64,000 nt of DNA from Pseudomonas alcaliphila JAB1 (GCF_001941865.1 NZ_CP016162.1:4215501-4279500), one strand, 5' to 3'. Shown: positions 46,379 to 54,852, counted from the first letter of the stretch. Numbers and translations: made by a program. Notes: generated from the sequence alone by a model not told the origin.

Positions 46379-46431
46379 GTAGGGCGGGTGCAACCCGCCA
46401 TATCCGGTTGGCGGGTTGCACCCGCCCTACA
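46379..46431. repeat. Inverted repeat, GTAGGGCGGGTGCAACCCGCC family
   Basis: GTAGGGCGGGTGCAACCCGC facing GCGGGTTGCACCCGCCCTAC. The arms are perfect complements of 21-23 bases. A GTGGGCT-type dyad sits just upstream at about 46307-46370. Confidence 0.85.
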
Positions 46432-46516
46432 CCTGAAAAACCTGAAACCGCTGTGCCCTCACATGGGCTGCGTCTATGCTCAGAATTGGCGCTTCCCACA
46501 CAGGTAATTCCCCGCC

Positions 46517-47518
46517 GTGATCCCGCTGCTGGTCTGTGATGACTCCAATATGGCGCGCAAGCAACTGATCCGCGCCCTGCCGCCGGAATGGCCGGTTTCC
46601 CTCAGCCAAGCCAACAACGGCGAGGAGGCGCTGGCCTTGATCCGTCAGGGTCTGGGCCCGGTCATGCTGCTCGACCTGACCATGCCGGTGCTCGATGGCT
46701 ACCAGACCCTGGCCGCGCTGCGCGCAGAAGGGCTCAGCAGCAAGGTTATCGTTGTCTCCGGCGACGTGCAGGAAGAAGCCGTGCGCCGCGTGCGTGAGCT
46801 GGGCGCCCTGGCCTTCATCAAGAAGCCCGCCGACCCCGAGACCCTGCGCCAGACGCTGATCGACCTGAAGCTGTTCGACCCGCAGGCCACGCCAGCGGCG
46901 CAGGCCCAGGCCGCTGCGCTGTCAGAACTCAAGGTCAGCTTCCGCGATGCCCTGCGCGAAGTCAGCAACGTCGCCATGGGCCGCGCCGCCGCGTTGCTGG
47001 CCAAGGTACTGGGTGTATTCGTGCAGTTGCCGGTGCCGCAGGTGAATATCTTCGAAGTCAGCGAGCTGCACATGACCCTGCTCGACGCCCAACGCGGCGA
47101 GCGCTTCAGCGCCATCTGCCAGGGCTTCATCGGCGAGGCCATCGCCGGAGAGGCGCTGCTGCTGTTCCATGACTCGGAAGTGGACGACATGGCGCGCCTG
47201 CTCGGCTGGCAGCCGGAGAACGAAGCGCAAACCTCGGAGATGTTGTTGGATCTGGCCAGCATCCTGATCGGCGCCTGCCTGGCCGGCGTCGCCGAGCAAC
47301 TCGACCTGCGCTTCTCCCAGGGCCACCCGCAGTTGCTCGGCCAGCATGCCAGTCTCGACCAGCTGATCCAGGTCAACCGCCAGCGCTGGCGCAAGACCCT
47401 GGCCGTGGAGATCAGCTACAGCCTGGAAGGCCATGCCATCCACTTCGACCTGCTGTTGTTGTTCACCGAAGATTCGATCAAACGCCTGACCGACAAGATC
47501 GGCTACCTGATGGAGTGA
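46517..47518 (+). CDS. Response regulator fused to a CheC-like domain
   Basis: A 333-residue protein. Residues 1-120 are a REC domain: acidic D8/D9 (LVCDDS), phospho-acceptor D53 (LLDLTMP), and conserved K102-K103-P (FIKKPAD). Residues about 130-330 resemble CheC/CheX phosphatases, with REVSNVAMGRAAALLAKVL and a second helix MLLDLASILIGACLAGVA. CheC family proteins remove phosphate from CheY. No cognate kinase is adjacent. The start is GTG at 46517, immediately before the first REC strand. A PAS protein gene follows 4 bp downstream. Confidence 0.82.
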   Translation: MIPLLVCDDSNMARKQLIRALPPEWPVSLSQANNGEEALALIRQGLGPVMLLDLTMPVLDGYQTLAALRAEGLSSKVIVVSGDVQEEAVRRVRELGALAFIKKPADPETLRQTLIDLKLFDPQATPAAQAQAAALSELKVSFRDALREVSNVAMGRAAALLAKVLGVFVQLPVPQVNIFEVSELHMTLLDAQRGERFSAICQGFIGEAIAGEALLLFHDSEVDDMARLLGWQPENEAQTSEMLLDLASILIGACLAGVAEQLDLRFSQGHPQLLGQHASLDQLIQVNRQRWRKTLAVEISYSLEGHAIHFDLLLLFTEDSIKRLTDKIGYLME

Positions 47519-47522
47519 GGCG

Positions 47523-47960
47523 ATGCCCGCACAGATCGATATCAAGGAAGTTCACTGGCTGCTCGACATCGTGCAATGCATCGACGTCGGTGTGGTGGTG
47601 CTCGACCGCCAATACCGCGTCGAAGTGTGGAATGCCTTCATGGAGAACCACTCCGGGCTGGGGCCGGACCAGGTACAGGGGCGTTCGTTGTTCGAGCTGT
47701 TCCCGGACATTGACCGCCCCTGGCTGGAGCGCAAGGTGGAAAGCGTAGTGCAATTGGGCACCCGTGCCTTCAGCCTGTGGCAGCAACGCCCCTACCTGAT
47801 GCGCTTCAAGAGTTACCAGCCGATCACCGGCCAGGCCGATTTCATGTACCAGAACGTCACCCTGCTGCCGCTGGCCGGCCAGCCGGTGGAGCATGTGTGC
47901 CTGGTGATCTACGATATGACCGCTGCAGCTGTGGCGGCACTGGCGCAACCGGCTCGATAA
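47523..47960 (+). CDS. PAS-domain protein
   Basis: A 145-residue single PAS domain protein (DIVQCIDVGVVVLDRQYRVE, then the WNAFMENHSGLGPDQVQGRS turn and YQNVTLLPLAGQPVEHVCLV strands). PAS domains bind haem, flavin or small ligands or mediate dimerisation. Here there is no output domain, so it probably acts on the REC-CheC product encoded 4 bp upstream, possibly as a sensor or adaptor. The coupling suggests a two-gene signalling unit. Confidence 0.85.
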   Translation: MPAQIDIKEVHWLLDIVQCIDVGVVVLDRQYRVEVWNAFMENHSGLGPDQVQGRSLFELFPDIDRPWLERKVESVVQLGTRAFSLWQQRPYLMRFKSYQPITGQADFMYQNVTLLPLAGQPVEHVCLVIYDMTAAAVAALAQPAR

Positions 47961-47968
47961 AAACGCCT

Positions 47969-48026
47969 TAGCCCGGATGCAATCCGGGGCCGGTGCCAGG
48001 TGCTCCCGGATTGCATCCGGGCTACG
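47969..48026. repeat. Inverted repeat, GTAGCCCGGATGCAATCCGGG family
   Basis: TAGCCCGGATGCAATCCGGG facing CCCGGATTGCATCCGGGCTA, between the PAS and VOC genes. Single units of the same family occur near 8502, 19402 and 37686. Confidence 0.83.
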
Positions 48027-48049
48027 GTTCTGACGAAAAAGGGATTTAC

Positions 48050-48412
48050 ATGCTGCGCAGCGTTGAACTGAAAACCTTCGTCCCGGCACGGGACTTCGCC
48101 CTGAGCATGGATTTCTACCAGGCCATGGGCTTCAAGCGCGGTTGGTCGGACGAACAGATGGCCTATTTCAGCCATGGCGAGCACTGCGCCTTTCTGCTGC
48201 AGAACTTCTACGTGAAGGAACAGGCGGAGAACTTCGTCATGCACCTGCTGGTGGAAGAAGTCGATGCGTGGTGGCAGCAGATTCAGGCAGCCCGCCTGGA
48301 TGAGCGGTTCGGCACGCGACTGATCGCGCCGCAGGATCAGCCCTGGGGCATGCACGAGTTCATGGTGTTCGATCCCAGCGGCGTGCTGTGGCGAATAGCG
48401 CAGAATAGTTGA
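48050..48412 (+). CDS. VOC/glyoxalase-fold protein
   Basis: A 120-residue single VOC domain protein similar to bleomycin-resistance-type proteins. ELKTFVPARDFALSMDFYQAMGFKRGW is typical of the first beta-alpha-beta unit, and GMHEFMVFDPSGVLWRIAQ of the last. Metal-ligand positions are partly kept (E and H residues). The ATG at 48050 has AAGGGA upstream. Function could be sequestration or metal-dependent chemistry. Confidence 0.85.
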   Translation: MLRSVELKTFVPARDFALSMDFYQAMGFKRGWSDEQMAYFSHGEHCAFLLQNFYVKEQAENFVMHLLVEEVDAWWQQIQAARLDERFGTRLIAPQDQPWGMHEFMVFDPSGVLWRIAQNS

Positions 48413-48419
48413 GAGCAAT

Positions 48420-48480
48420 GGCGGGGTGCCCCCGCCCTACGAGACGACTGCGGCGTGCCGTAGGGCGGGTGCAACCCGCC
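48420..48480. repeat. GTAGGGCGGGTGCAACCCGCC family units
   Basis: GGCGGGGTGCCCCCGCCCTA and GTAGGGCGGGTGCAACCCGC face each other in inverted order. They separate the convergent VOC and RNA helicase genes. Confidence 0.75.
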
Positions 48481-48494
48481 AACAGAGATTCCAA

Positions 48495-49838
48495 CTACTT
48501 CTTGCCACCCTTGGGCTTGCTGCCGAAACTTGGCACCTTGCGCACCGCCTTGGCCTTCGGCTTGGCGTCCTCTTCCTCGAACCAGCGGCCGAGGTGGATA
48601 TTGCCCTTGCCGGCAGGCTTGGCCGCACCAGGGATCAGCTTCTGCTTGGGCTTCTTCGGTTTCTTCAGCACCTGGCCACCGACCGCAGTCAGCGGTACGC
48701 GGTGATCGGGAATGAAGTCCGGCTCATCGACACGCTTGATCAACTGCTGGGTCAGATTCTCGATCGCCGCCAGCTGATCCACCTCATCGGCGCAGACCAG
48801 GGAGATCGCCTCGCCCGTGCTGCCGGCGCGGCCGGTACGACCGATGCGGTGCACGTAGTCTTCGGCGTTGATCGGCAGGTCGAGGTTGACCACCAGCGGT
48901 AGGTCATCGATATCCAGGCCACGCGCGGCCACGTCGGTGGCCACCAGAATCTGCACCTCGCCAGCCTTGAAGCGTTCCAGTGCGCGCAGGCGGCTCGGCT
49001 GTGGCTTGTCGCCGTGAATCGAATCGGCTGACACGCCCATGGCCAGCAGCTCCTGTTCGAGCTGATCGACACCCTTGCGGGTCTTGGCGAACACCAGCAC
49101 CTGGCCCCAGCGTTTTTCCTGCAGCAGGTGCAGGAACAGCTCGCTCTTGCGCTTCTTGTCCACCGGAATCAGCCATTGCTTGACGGTCTTGGCAGCAGCG
49201 TTGCGTGGGCTGACTTCCACCGACAGTGGGTCGCGCAGCAGCTCACCGGCCATCTGCCGGATGGCATCGGAAAAGGTGGCGGAGAACAGCAAGGTTTGGC
49301 GCTTTTTCGGCAGTGCGCTGAACAGCTCGTCCAACTCGCGGGCAAAACCCAGGTCGAGCATGCGGTCGGCCTCATCCAGCACCAGGGTCTGCAACTGGGA
49401 GAACTTCACCGCGTTCTGCCGATACAGGTCGAGCAGCCGCCCCGGCGTGGCCACCAGCACGTCGACACCCTTGCGCAGCTTCATCATCTGCGGGTTGATG
49501 CTGACCCCGCCGTACACCGCATAGCTGGTCAGGGGCAGGTGCTGGCCGTAGCTCAAAAAGCTCTGCAGCACCTGCTCGGCCAGTTCGCGAGTCGGCGTCA
49601 GCACCAGCGCACGTACGCTGTTGCTGGCGACCTGCGGGCCTTCCAGGGTCAGACGCTGCAGCAGCGGCAGGGCGAAACCAGCGGTTTTGCCGGTGCCGGT
49701 CTGCGCCGCGGCCATCAGATCACGGCCCTTGAGCACGGCCGGGATGGCCTGGCTCTGTACCGGGGTCGGGGTCTGGTAGTCGAGTTCGGTGAGGGTGCGC
49801 AGCAGCGGCTCGATCAAACCGAGGGAGGCGAAGGTCAT
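48495..49838 (-). CDS. rhlE: DEAD-box RNA helicase (RhlE-like)
   Basis: A 447-residue ATP-dependent RNA helicase. It has the Q motif (TPTPVQSQAIP), Walker A AAQTGTGKT, motif Ib TPGR, DEAD in VLDEADRMLD, SAT in LLFSATF, and motif VI HRIGRTGRAG. The C-terminal tail is basic (KKPKKPKQK, KAVRKVPSFGSKPKGGKK) and probably binds RNA. RhlE helicases assist ribosome assembly or RNA decay. The ATG at 49838 is supported by the start of the Q-motif region. Confidence 0.93.
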   Translation of the reverse strand: MTFASLGLIEPLLRTLTELDYQTPTPVQSQAIPAVLKGRDLMAAAQTGTGKTAGFALPLLQRLTLEGPQVASNSVRALVLTPTRELAEQVLQSFLSYGQHLPLTSYAVYGGVSINPQMMKLRKGVDVLVATPGRLLDLYRQNAVKFSQLQTLVLDEADRMLDLGFARELDELFSALPKKRQTLLFSATFSDAIRQMAGELLRDPLSVEVSPRNAAAKTVKQWLIPVDKKRKSELFLHLLQEKRWGQVLVFAKTRKGVDQLEQELLAMGVSADSIHGDKPQPSRLRALERFKAGEVQILVATDVAARGLDIDDLPLVVNLDLPINAEDYVHRIGRTGRAGSTGEAISLVCADEVDQLAAIENLTQQLIKRVDEPDFIPDHRVPLTAVGGQVLKKPKKPKQKLIPGAAKPAGKGNIHLGRWFEEEDAKPKAKAVRKVPSFGSKPKGGKK

Positions 49839-49893
49839 GGGGCAACCGAATCGGAAAGGAAATAGACGCGCAGTTTACCCGTTCACACCATTC

Positions 49894-50008
49894 GTAGGAG
49901 CGGCTGGGCGGCATTACGTTTCAGCCGCAAAATTCTGACGGCAAACCAACCAACCGTAGGAGCGGCTTTAGCCGCGATAAAAGCTCGCGGCTGAAGCCGC
50001 TCCTACAG
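49894..50008. repeat. Cluster of three REP units
   Basis: GTAGGAGCGGCTGGGCGGCATTACG... (a diverged unit, with TTTCAGCCGC following), then GTAGGAGCGGCTTTAGCCGC, then the inverse GCGGCTGAAGCCGCTCCTAC. The last two form a REP doublet. The cluster fills most of the 183-bp gap between rhlE and the exonuclease gene. Confidence 0.85.
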
Positions 50009-50021
50009 GTACGAGGCAAAC

Positions 50022-50624
50022 TCAGCTGGCAGTGGCCAACAACGCCCGCACCTTGGCAGCCGACAGATTCTGCAACTGGCAGAGAAAGGCATGATCGGCC
50101 TGGTGCCGGCCATGGCGCTCGCGCAACAGGCCGAACAGGTGCAACGTCAGGTTCGCTGCCATCTCGGCGTCGGCCAGGGCGCGGTGAGCGCGGCCGGTAT
50201 CCGGCAGGCCGGCCCAGGTGTTGAGGTTGCCCAGCTTGTGGCTCGGCGCCTCGGGCAGCAGACGGCGCGACAGCAGCAGTGAACAGGCGAAGGGCTGCGC
50301 ACGACGACGGCGCACCCGCGCCAGTTCGGCATCCCAGAATTTCTGGTCGAAGGATGCGTTGTGCGCCAGCAGCGGCCTTTCGCCGATGAAGTCGGCCACC
50401 TCGTTCATCACCTGCTCCGACGGCGGCGCCTTGCGCAGCATGGCGTTGCTGATACCGGTGAGCTGCTCGATGAATGGCGGCACCCAGGCGCCGCTATTCA
50501 TCAGGCTCTGGTAGCGGTCGACGATGCGCCCGTCCTCGATGATCGCCACGCCGATTTCGGTGGCCCGCGCCTGAGCCGGCGACACGCCAGTGGTTTCGAA
50601 GTCGATGACGGCAATGGATTCCAC
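50022..50624 (-). CDS. 3'-5' exonuclease (DnaQ/DEDDh family)
   Basis: A 200-residue exonuclease. ExoI is AVIDFETTG (Asp and Glu metal ligands), ExoII is HNASFDQKF (Asp), and ExoIII is HRALADAEMAA (His and Asp; DEDDh). It resembles the DNA polymerase III epsilon-like and RNase T-related group. It would act on single-stranded DNA or RNA ends. It is encoded just upstream of a palindromic repeat. Confidence 0.9.
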   Translation of the reverse strand: MESIAVIDFETTGVSPAQARATEIGVAIIEDGRIVDRYQSLMNSGAWVPPFIEQLTGISNAMLRKAPPSEQVMNEVADFIGERPLLAHNASFDQKFWDAELARVRRRRAQPFACSLLLSRRLLPEAPSHKLGNLNTWAGLPDTGRAHRALADAEMAANLTLHLFGLLRERHGRHQADHAFLCQLQNLSAAKVRALLATAS

Positions 50625-50631
50625 GTAAAAC

Positions 50632-50780
50632 CTCAGAACATGTGAAGAAGTCGTCGCGAGCGATGGCAGGTCGCGTTTCGCCTGCGCGCAGCAAGCGGAG
50701 TGTATTGAAATACATGAGCATTGCGAGCACAGCCGAAGCGCGAGATGCCGAGCGCGGTAGACCTGCTTACAAGTTCTCAG
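50632..50780. repeat. Second MITE-like element with 20-bp terminal inverted repeats
   Basis: The left end, CTCAGAACATGTGAAGAAGTC, pairs imperfectly with the inverse of the right end, which reads GACCTGCTTACAAGTTCTCAG. The 149-bp stretch has no ORF of its own. It carries GTGTATTGAAATACATGAGC in the middle. Its right end overlaps the NYN gene's stop codon by three bases. It is different in sequence from the element at 44839/53060. Confidence 0.65.
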
Positions 50781-51256
50781 TGATTACGCAGCAACAATTC
50801 ACCCTCGATGGGCACGTACAAACTGGCCGCGCGAATCAGCGACTGCGCCGTCAGCCCGGGCGCGCCATAGGCGATGGCCTCGACGCCACGACTGCGCACG
50901 CGCTCGAGCAGCAGGTCGAAATCACCATCGCCGGAGGCCAGGACGATCTCATCGACGCGCTCGACGGCATCGAGCACGTCGATGGTGATGCCGACATCCC
51001 AGTCGCCCTTGGCCGAACCGTCGCTGCGCTGGATGTAGGGTTTGAGCTTCACGGTGAAGCCCAGCTTGCGCAGGATCTGCTGGAACTGCTGCTGCTTGGC
51101 GTCGCCACGGTCGATGGCATAGGCATAGGCCTCGACGATCACGCCACGGCGACTGACTTCGGCCCACAGCACGCTGTAGTCGAAATGGCAGCCATAGACC
51201 TGGCGCACCGTGTAGTAGAGGTTCTGCACATCGGCGAATACGGCGATCTTCTTCAC
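50777..51256 (-). CDS. NYN-domain protein (LabA/PIN-like)
   Basis: A 159-residue NYN/PIN-like protein. The acidic nuclease-like site is visible: FADVQNLYY (Asp, Asn), GDWDVGITIDVL (Asp), and LASGDGDFDLLLERV (the SGDGDF block). LabA-like relatives are putative RNA nucleases. Its stop lies at the edge of the palindromic element. No partner is apparent. Confidence 0.87.
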   Translation of the reverse strand: MKKIAVFADVQNLYYTVRQVYGCHFDYSVLWAEVSRRGVIVEAYAYAIDRGDAKQQQFQQILRKLGFTVKLKPYIQRSDGSAKGDWDVGITIDVLDAVERVDEIVLASGDGDFDLLLERVRSRGVEAIAYGAPGLTAQSLIRAASLYVPIEGELLLRNH

Positions 51257-51357
51257 CGGGAGTCCTCGGGGGCGACGAAGGCACCAGTATGCCAGAGCTG
51301 GGCCGCGGATGCGGCCGGGGCTGGCCCAGGCGCGGCGCAGCCCCTATCCTTGGCGCC

Positions 51358-51843
51358 ATGACGCCTCTACAACAGCTGTGCCAGCGTAACCTCGACCTGC
51401 TCCAGAGCCAGGGAATCAGCCACCGCCTGGTCGAGCATGAGCCGGTGCTGGATTACCCCACCGCCCATGCCGTGCGCCAACGTTTCGGCCTGCGCGGTGT
51501 GGAGAGCAAGAGCCTGTTCCTGCGCACCGGTGCTCAGCGCTACGCCATGCTGATCAGCCTCGAAGGCGCTCGCGCCGACTGGGCCAGGCTCAAAGCGCTG
51601 CTCGGCAGCCGCCCGCGCATCGCCAGAGACGAGGAGCTGATCGAGCAAACCGGCTGCGTGCCGATGTGTGCCTGTCCGTTCGGACATGACGCCGGCATCA
51701 CCCTGCTGATCGACCGCGCGGTGCTGGCCTGCGACTTCCTGCTGTATTCACCCGGCCCACCCGAACTGACCCTGGAAGTGCCCGGCAGCGAACTGCCGCG
51801 TCTGCTCAAGGCGCAGCCCAACGCGCAGCTGGAGTACTCTTGA
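51358..51843 (+). CDS. YbaK/EbsC-family aminoacyl-tRNA deacylase-like protein
   Basis: A 161-residue YbaK/ProX-type protein that hydrolyses mischarged tRNA. SKSLFLRTGAQRYAMLISL contains the conserved Lys, and CVPMCACPFGHDAGITLLID is the G-x-x-P-like region. The start is the ATG at 51358; the open frame upstream from 51289 is rich in Arg and Gly and lacks similarity. The specific tRNA is unknown. Confidence 0.85.
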   Translation: MTPLQQLCQRNLDLLQSQGISHRLVEHEPVLDYPTAHAVRQRFGLRGVESKSLFLRTGAQRYAMLISLEGARADWARLKALLGSRPRIARDEELIEQTGCVPMCACPFGHDAGITLLIDRAVLACDFLLYSPGPPELTLEVPGSELPRLLKAQPNAQLEYS

Positions 51844-51906
51844 ACCCATTCGACTGCCCCGGCGAACGGCCACAGCGCCCACGCCCTCACACTTGGTAAC
51901 CTGCCA

Positions 51907-52575
51907 ATGAAGCCTCTGTCCGTGCTGCGCGACGCCTGGTTTTTCTCCAGCCACAACCTGCTGGCCATTGCCCGCCTGACCCTGCCGCTGTTGCTGCTCG
52001 AAGCCATCGCCCAGACGATCCTCGCCGCCCAGCTCGGCGAAGGCGCCAACCCGGCCTATGGCGTGCTGCTCGGCATACTCTTCTACCCGCTGTATGCCGC
52101 ACCGCTGATTCTCTTCCTGCATGCACGCAGCATCGGCCAGACGCCCGGCAACGCGCAGCTGTTCGCGGCCGGCCTGCAACTATGGCCGACCTTCGCCCTG
52201 ATGACCGGATTGAGCACCCTGGCAATCATGCTCGGCCTGTCGCTGTTCATCGTGCCGGGCATCTGGATCATGATGCGCCTGGCCTTCTCCGAACTGATTC
52301 TGGTACTGCGCCAGGAGCCGCCGCTACGCGCGTTGCAGGCCAGCTTCACGTTAACCGAGGGGCGCTTCTGGCCGGTGTTCACCTGCCTGGCCAACGTGCT
52401 GGTGCCATTGTGGCTGCTCGACTGGTGGACACAGCCAAGCCAGAGCGACACCCTGCTATGGGTGCTGCATCAGACCGGCAACGGCTTCCTGCAGTTGTTC
52501 GCCATCGTGGTGCTGTTCCGCCTGTTCATGCTGCTCGAACCGCAGCAGGCGGCGAATAGTGATAACAGCGACTAG
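51907..52575 (+). CDS. YciC-like (UPF0259) membrane protein
   Basis: A 222-residue membrane protein with about six hydrophobic helices (LTLPLLLLEAIAQTILAAQL; YGVLLGILFYPLYAAPLILFL; LGLSLFIVPGIWIMMRLAFSE). IVPGIWIMMRLAFSELI is the most recognisable conserved part of the YciC family. Nothing firm is known of its role. It follows the deacylase gene by 63 bp. Confidence 0.8.
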   Translation: MKPLSVLRDAWFFSSHNLLAIARLTLPLLLLEAIAQTILAAQLGEGANPAYGVLLGILFYPLYAAPLILFLHARSIGQTPGNAQLFAAGLQLWPTFALMTGLSTLAIMLGLSLFIVPGIWIMMRLAFSELILVLRQEPPLRALQASFTLTEGRFWPVFTCLANVLVPLWLLDWWTQPSQSDTLLWVLHQTGNGFLQLFAIVVLFRLFMLLEPQQAANSDNSD

Positions 52576-52608
52576 GCTTGCAGCTTTGGCCAGTGTAAGG
52601 AGAGCGCC

Positions 52609-53046
52609 ATGAGCGAAACGAACCCCAGCATCCTGTCCCACGTGTCCATCGGCACCAACGATTTCGATGCCGCCAGCGCCTTCTACGCCAAGGTGCTGGC
52701 CACCCTCGGTTGTCGGGAAATCATGCGCCATCCTGGGGCGGTGGCCTTCGGCCGCGATTACCCGGAGTTCTGGGTGCAGACGCCAATCAATGGTCAGCCG
52801 GCGACCCTCGGCAACGGCAGTCACTTCGGCTTCGTCGCCCCGGACAAGGCCTCGGTGCATGCTTTTCACGAGGCAGCTTTGGCAGCCGGCGGCCAGGACG
52901 AAGGCCAGCCAGGCCCACGCCCGGACTACGGCGAGCCCTACTACGGTTGTTTCGTCAGGGACCTCGACGGTCACAAGATCGAGGCGGCTTACTGGGATAT
53001 GGAGCTGATGTACGAGCTGTACGTCGAGCCGCACGAGCATGGCTGA
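52609..53046 (+). CDS. VOC-family protein
   Basis: A 145-residue VOC-domain protein (ILSHVSIGTNDFDAASAFY at the start; DLDGHKIEAAYWD near the end). HVS and the Glu in KIEAAYW are the expected metal ligands. TAAGGAG precedes the ATG. It resembles proteins annotated as lactoylglutathione lyase-like. A palindromic element follows within 15 bp of its stop. Confidence 0.87.
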   Translation: MSETNPSILSHVSIGTNDFDAASAFYAKVLATLGCREIMRHPGAVAFGRDYPEFWVQTPINGQPATLGNGSHFGFVAPDKASVHAFHEAALAAGGQDEGQPGPRPDYGEPYYGCFVRDLDGHKIEAAYWDMELMYELYVEPHEHG

Positions 53047-53059
53047 CACGGCACTAGCA

Positions 53060-53233
53060 AGCAGGCCTTTGAAAAACGTAGGCGAGGCAGGCAAGACAAT
53101 ACCGATGGCGGCCCCGCAAAAACAGCCGAAAAAGCGCAGTTTACGTGCTGTAAATGAGCATTTTGACTGGGCTCGCACGCGAGGCTGTTTTTAACGCAGT
53201 ATTGCCAACGCAGGTAGTTTTCAAAGGTCTGCT
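53060..53233. repeat. Palindromic MITE-like element, copy 2 (174 bp), inverted relative to copy 1
   Basis: The ends AGCAGGCCTTTG...CAAAGGTCTGCT are self-complementary. The core (AACAGCCTCGCGTGCGAGCC, CAAAATGCTCATTTACAGCA, GCGGGGCCGCCATCGGTATT read on the minus strand) matches copy 1 almost base for base. It is 18 bp shorter, mainly from the central replacement. It overlaps the 3' end of a broken binding-protein gene by two bases. Confidence 0.85.
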
Positions 53234-53975
53234 ATTGATGCGCAACCACCGTTTGATAGCGCCGTGCCGCTCGCGCTACCCAGCCCTCGCGTAGCAGGGT
53301 CTCCAGCGCCGCCGCAAGCTGCGGCAGACGCTCCAGGCGCTGACGGGAAAAGCCGATATAGAGTTCGGTGCGCGCCTCGGGACGGTAGGCTGCCTTGACG
53401 ATGCGACCGCCCAGTTCGGGGGTAAGCAAGGCGTAGTCGACCTGACAGTCGGTGCCCACCAGTACGTCGATGCGGCCACGTGCGAGCATCTGCAGCAACT
53501 GGCTCTCGTTACTGACACCGACCTTGTTCAACTGCTGATCGCCATCGAACCGCTGGAACTACACCGACTCCAGCACATGGCCGATGCGCAGCCCGCGAAG
53601 TTTCTCGTAGCTATCCAGGCGCGTGGCCAGCGCCGGATTGGCGTAGAAACGCGGCGAGCAGGCGTAGTACGGCGCCTCCAGATACTGGATATAGCGCTCA
53701 CGCTCCACCGTCCTGGCCAACCCGGTCATCAGATCGGCCTTGCCCTGCTCCAGCGCAGCCAGACCTCTCGCCCAGGGCGCGCGCTCCACCTCGAAACGCA
53801 GCCCATAGCGCCGTGACAGTTCGGCCAGCAGATCGATATCCAGCCCCTGCAACTGACCGTTCTCGTCCTCCATGCGAAAGGGCGGCCAGAGGTCGGTCAT
53901 CACCCGTAGGGGTTCGCCTTCGCCAGCCCGGCACAGAGGCGTCAGAATCAACAGTGCGAGTAGCCAAAGACGCAT
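53232..53975 (-). pseudogene. Periplasmic solute-binding protein (SBP_bac_3) interrupted by an in-frame amber codon
   Basis: Reading from the ATG at 53975 gives a signal peptide (MRLWLLALLILTPLCRA) and the start of a family 3 solute-binding domain (RVMTDLWPPFRMEDENGQLQ). At codon 139 (53559-53561) TAG interrupts ...HVLESV / FQRFDGDQQLNKVGV..., with the same frame continuing another 108 residues to a normal stop. A Tyr codon would fit the position. The frame is otherwise undamaged, so it is a recent nonsense mutation or a sequencing error. The product would be amino-acid-binding-like. The start overlaps the stop of the upstream SDR gene. Confidence 0.83.
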
Positions 53976-54820
53976 CAATTGCGCCCCGAACGCTGTGGCC
54001 GCAACCCGGAAAGCCGCGGTAGCAACACCCGCTCGAACAACCTCGGGAAGAAGCGCGCCAGCACCCGGGCGCGCCAATCGACGTTGGACAACACCAGCAG
54101 CCGCCGACGCTTGAGTGCCCCATGATAGATGGCCTCGGCGACATCCTGCGGCGAGGCCACCTTGCCCATCGCCAAGGGCGGTTGGGCAGCCACCGAGCCG
54201 TCACCGACCAGAGCGTTCTTGCGCAGGTCGGTCGCGGTAAAACCTGGGCACACCAGCATCACGTTCACACCCGAGCCCTTGAGCTCAAAGCGCAGCGTCT
54301 CGAACAAGCCATGCAGCGCGTGCTTGCTGGCGTTGTAAGCGCTGCGATAGAGCAACGGCGCGATACCCGATAGTGAGCTGAGGACGATGATCTGCCCGCC
54401 GCGGGCAATCAGGCTGGGCAGCGCTGCCTGGGTGCAGTAGAGCGCGCCGAAATAGTTGACCGCCATGACCCGCTGGAACACTTCCAGACTGGTCTCGGCG
54501 AAGGTGCTGCGATGAGTGATGCCGGCATTGTTGACCAACACATCGATACCACCGAAACGCTCCACCGCCAGCGCCACCGCGCGCTGCACCGCCTCGGCGT
54601 CAGCCACGTCGCAGAGCAGCCCCAGCGCCTCGGCGTTGTGATGATCGGCCAGGTGCTGCACCAGGCTGTCCAGCGCTGCCTGCTGCAGATCGAGAATCAC
54701 CAGGCGCGCACCAGCCTGGGCCAGGCGCATCGCCAAGGCGCGACCGATGCCGGCACAACCACCCGTGATGAGTACGACCTTGCGGTCGAACACCTTGTTG
54801 GCGAATACCTTGCGATACAT
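53975..54820 (-). CDS. SDR-family oxidoreductase
   Basis: A 281-residue classical SDR. VLITGGCAGIGRALAMRLA is the cofactor motif, with a DLQ acidic residue after the second strand favouring NAD(H). NNAG near residue 88 and the catalytic S-Y-K (SSLSGIAPLLYRSAYNASK) are present. The C-terminal tail is rich in Arg. The start is placed at 54820 with GGAG upstream. It is followed by the broken binding-protein gene, sharing an overlapping stop/start. Confidence 0.88.
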   Translation of the reverse strand: MYRKVFANKVFDRKVVLITGGCAGIGRALAMRLAQAGARLVILDLQQAALDSLVQHLADHHNAEALGLLCDVADAEAVQRAVALAVERFGGIDVLVNNAGITHRSTFAETSLEVFQRVMAVNYFGALYCTQAALPSLIARGGQIIVLSSLSGIAPLLYRSAYNASKHALHGLFETLRFELKGSGVNVMLVCPGFTATDLRKNALVGDGSVAAQPPLAMGKVASPQDVAEAIYHGALKRRRLLVLSNVDWRARVLARFFPRLFERVLLPRLSGLRPQRSGRN

Positions 54821-54852
54821 GCGTTGCTCCCGCTGCCCTGGCCTCGGCGACA

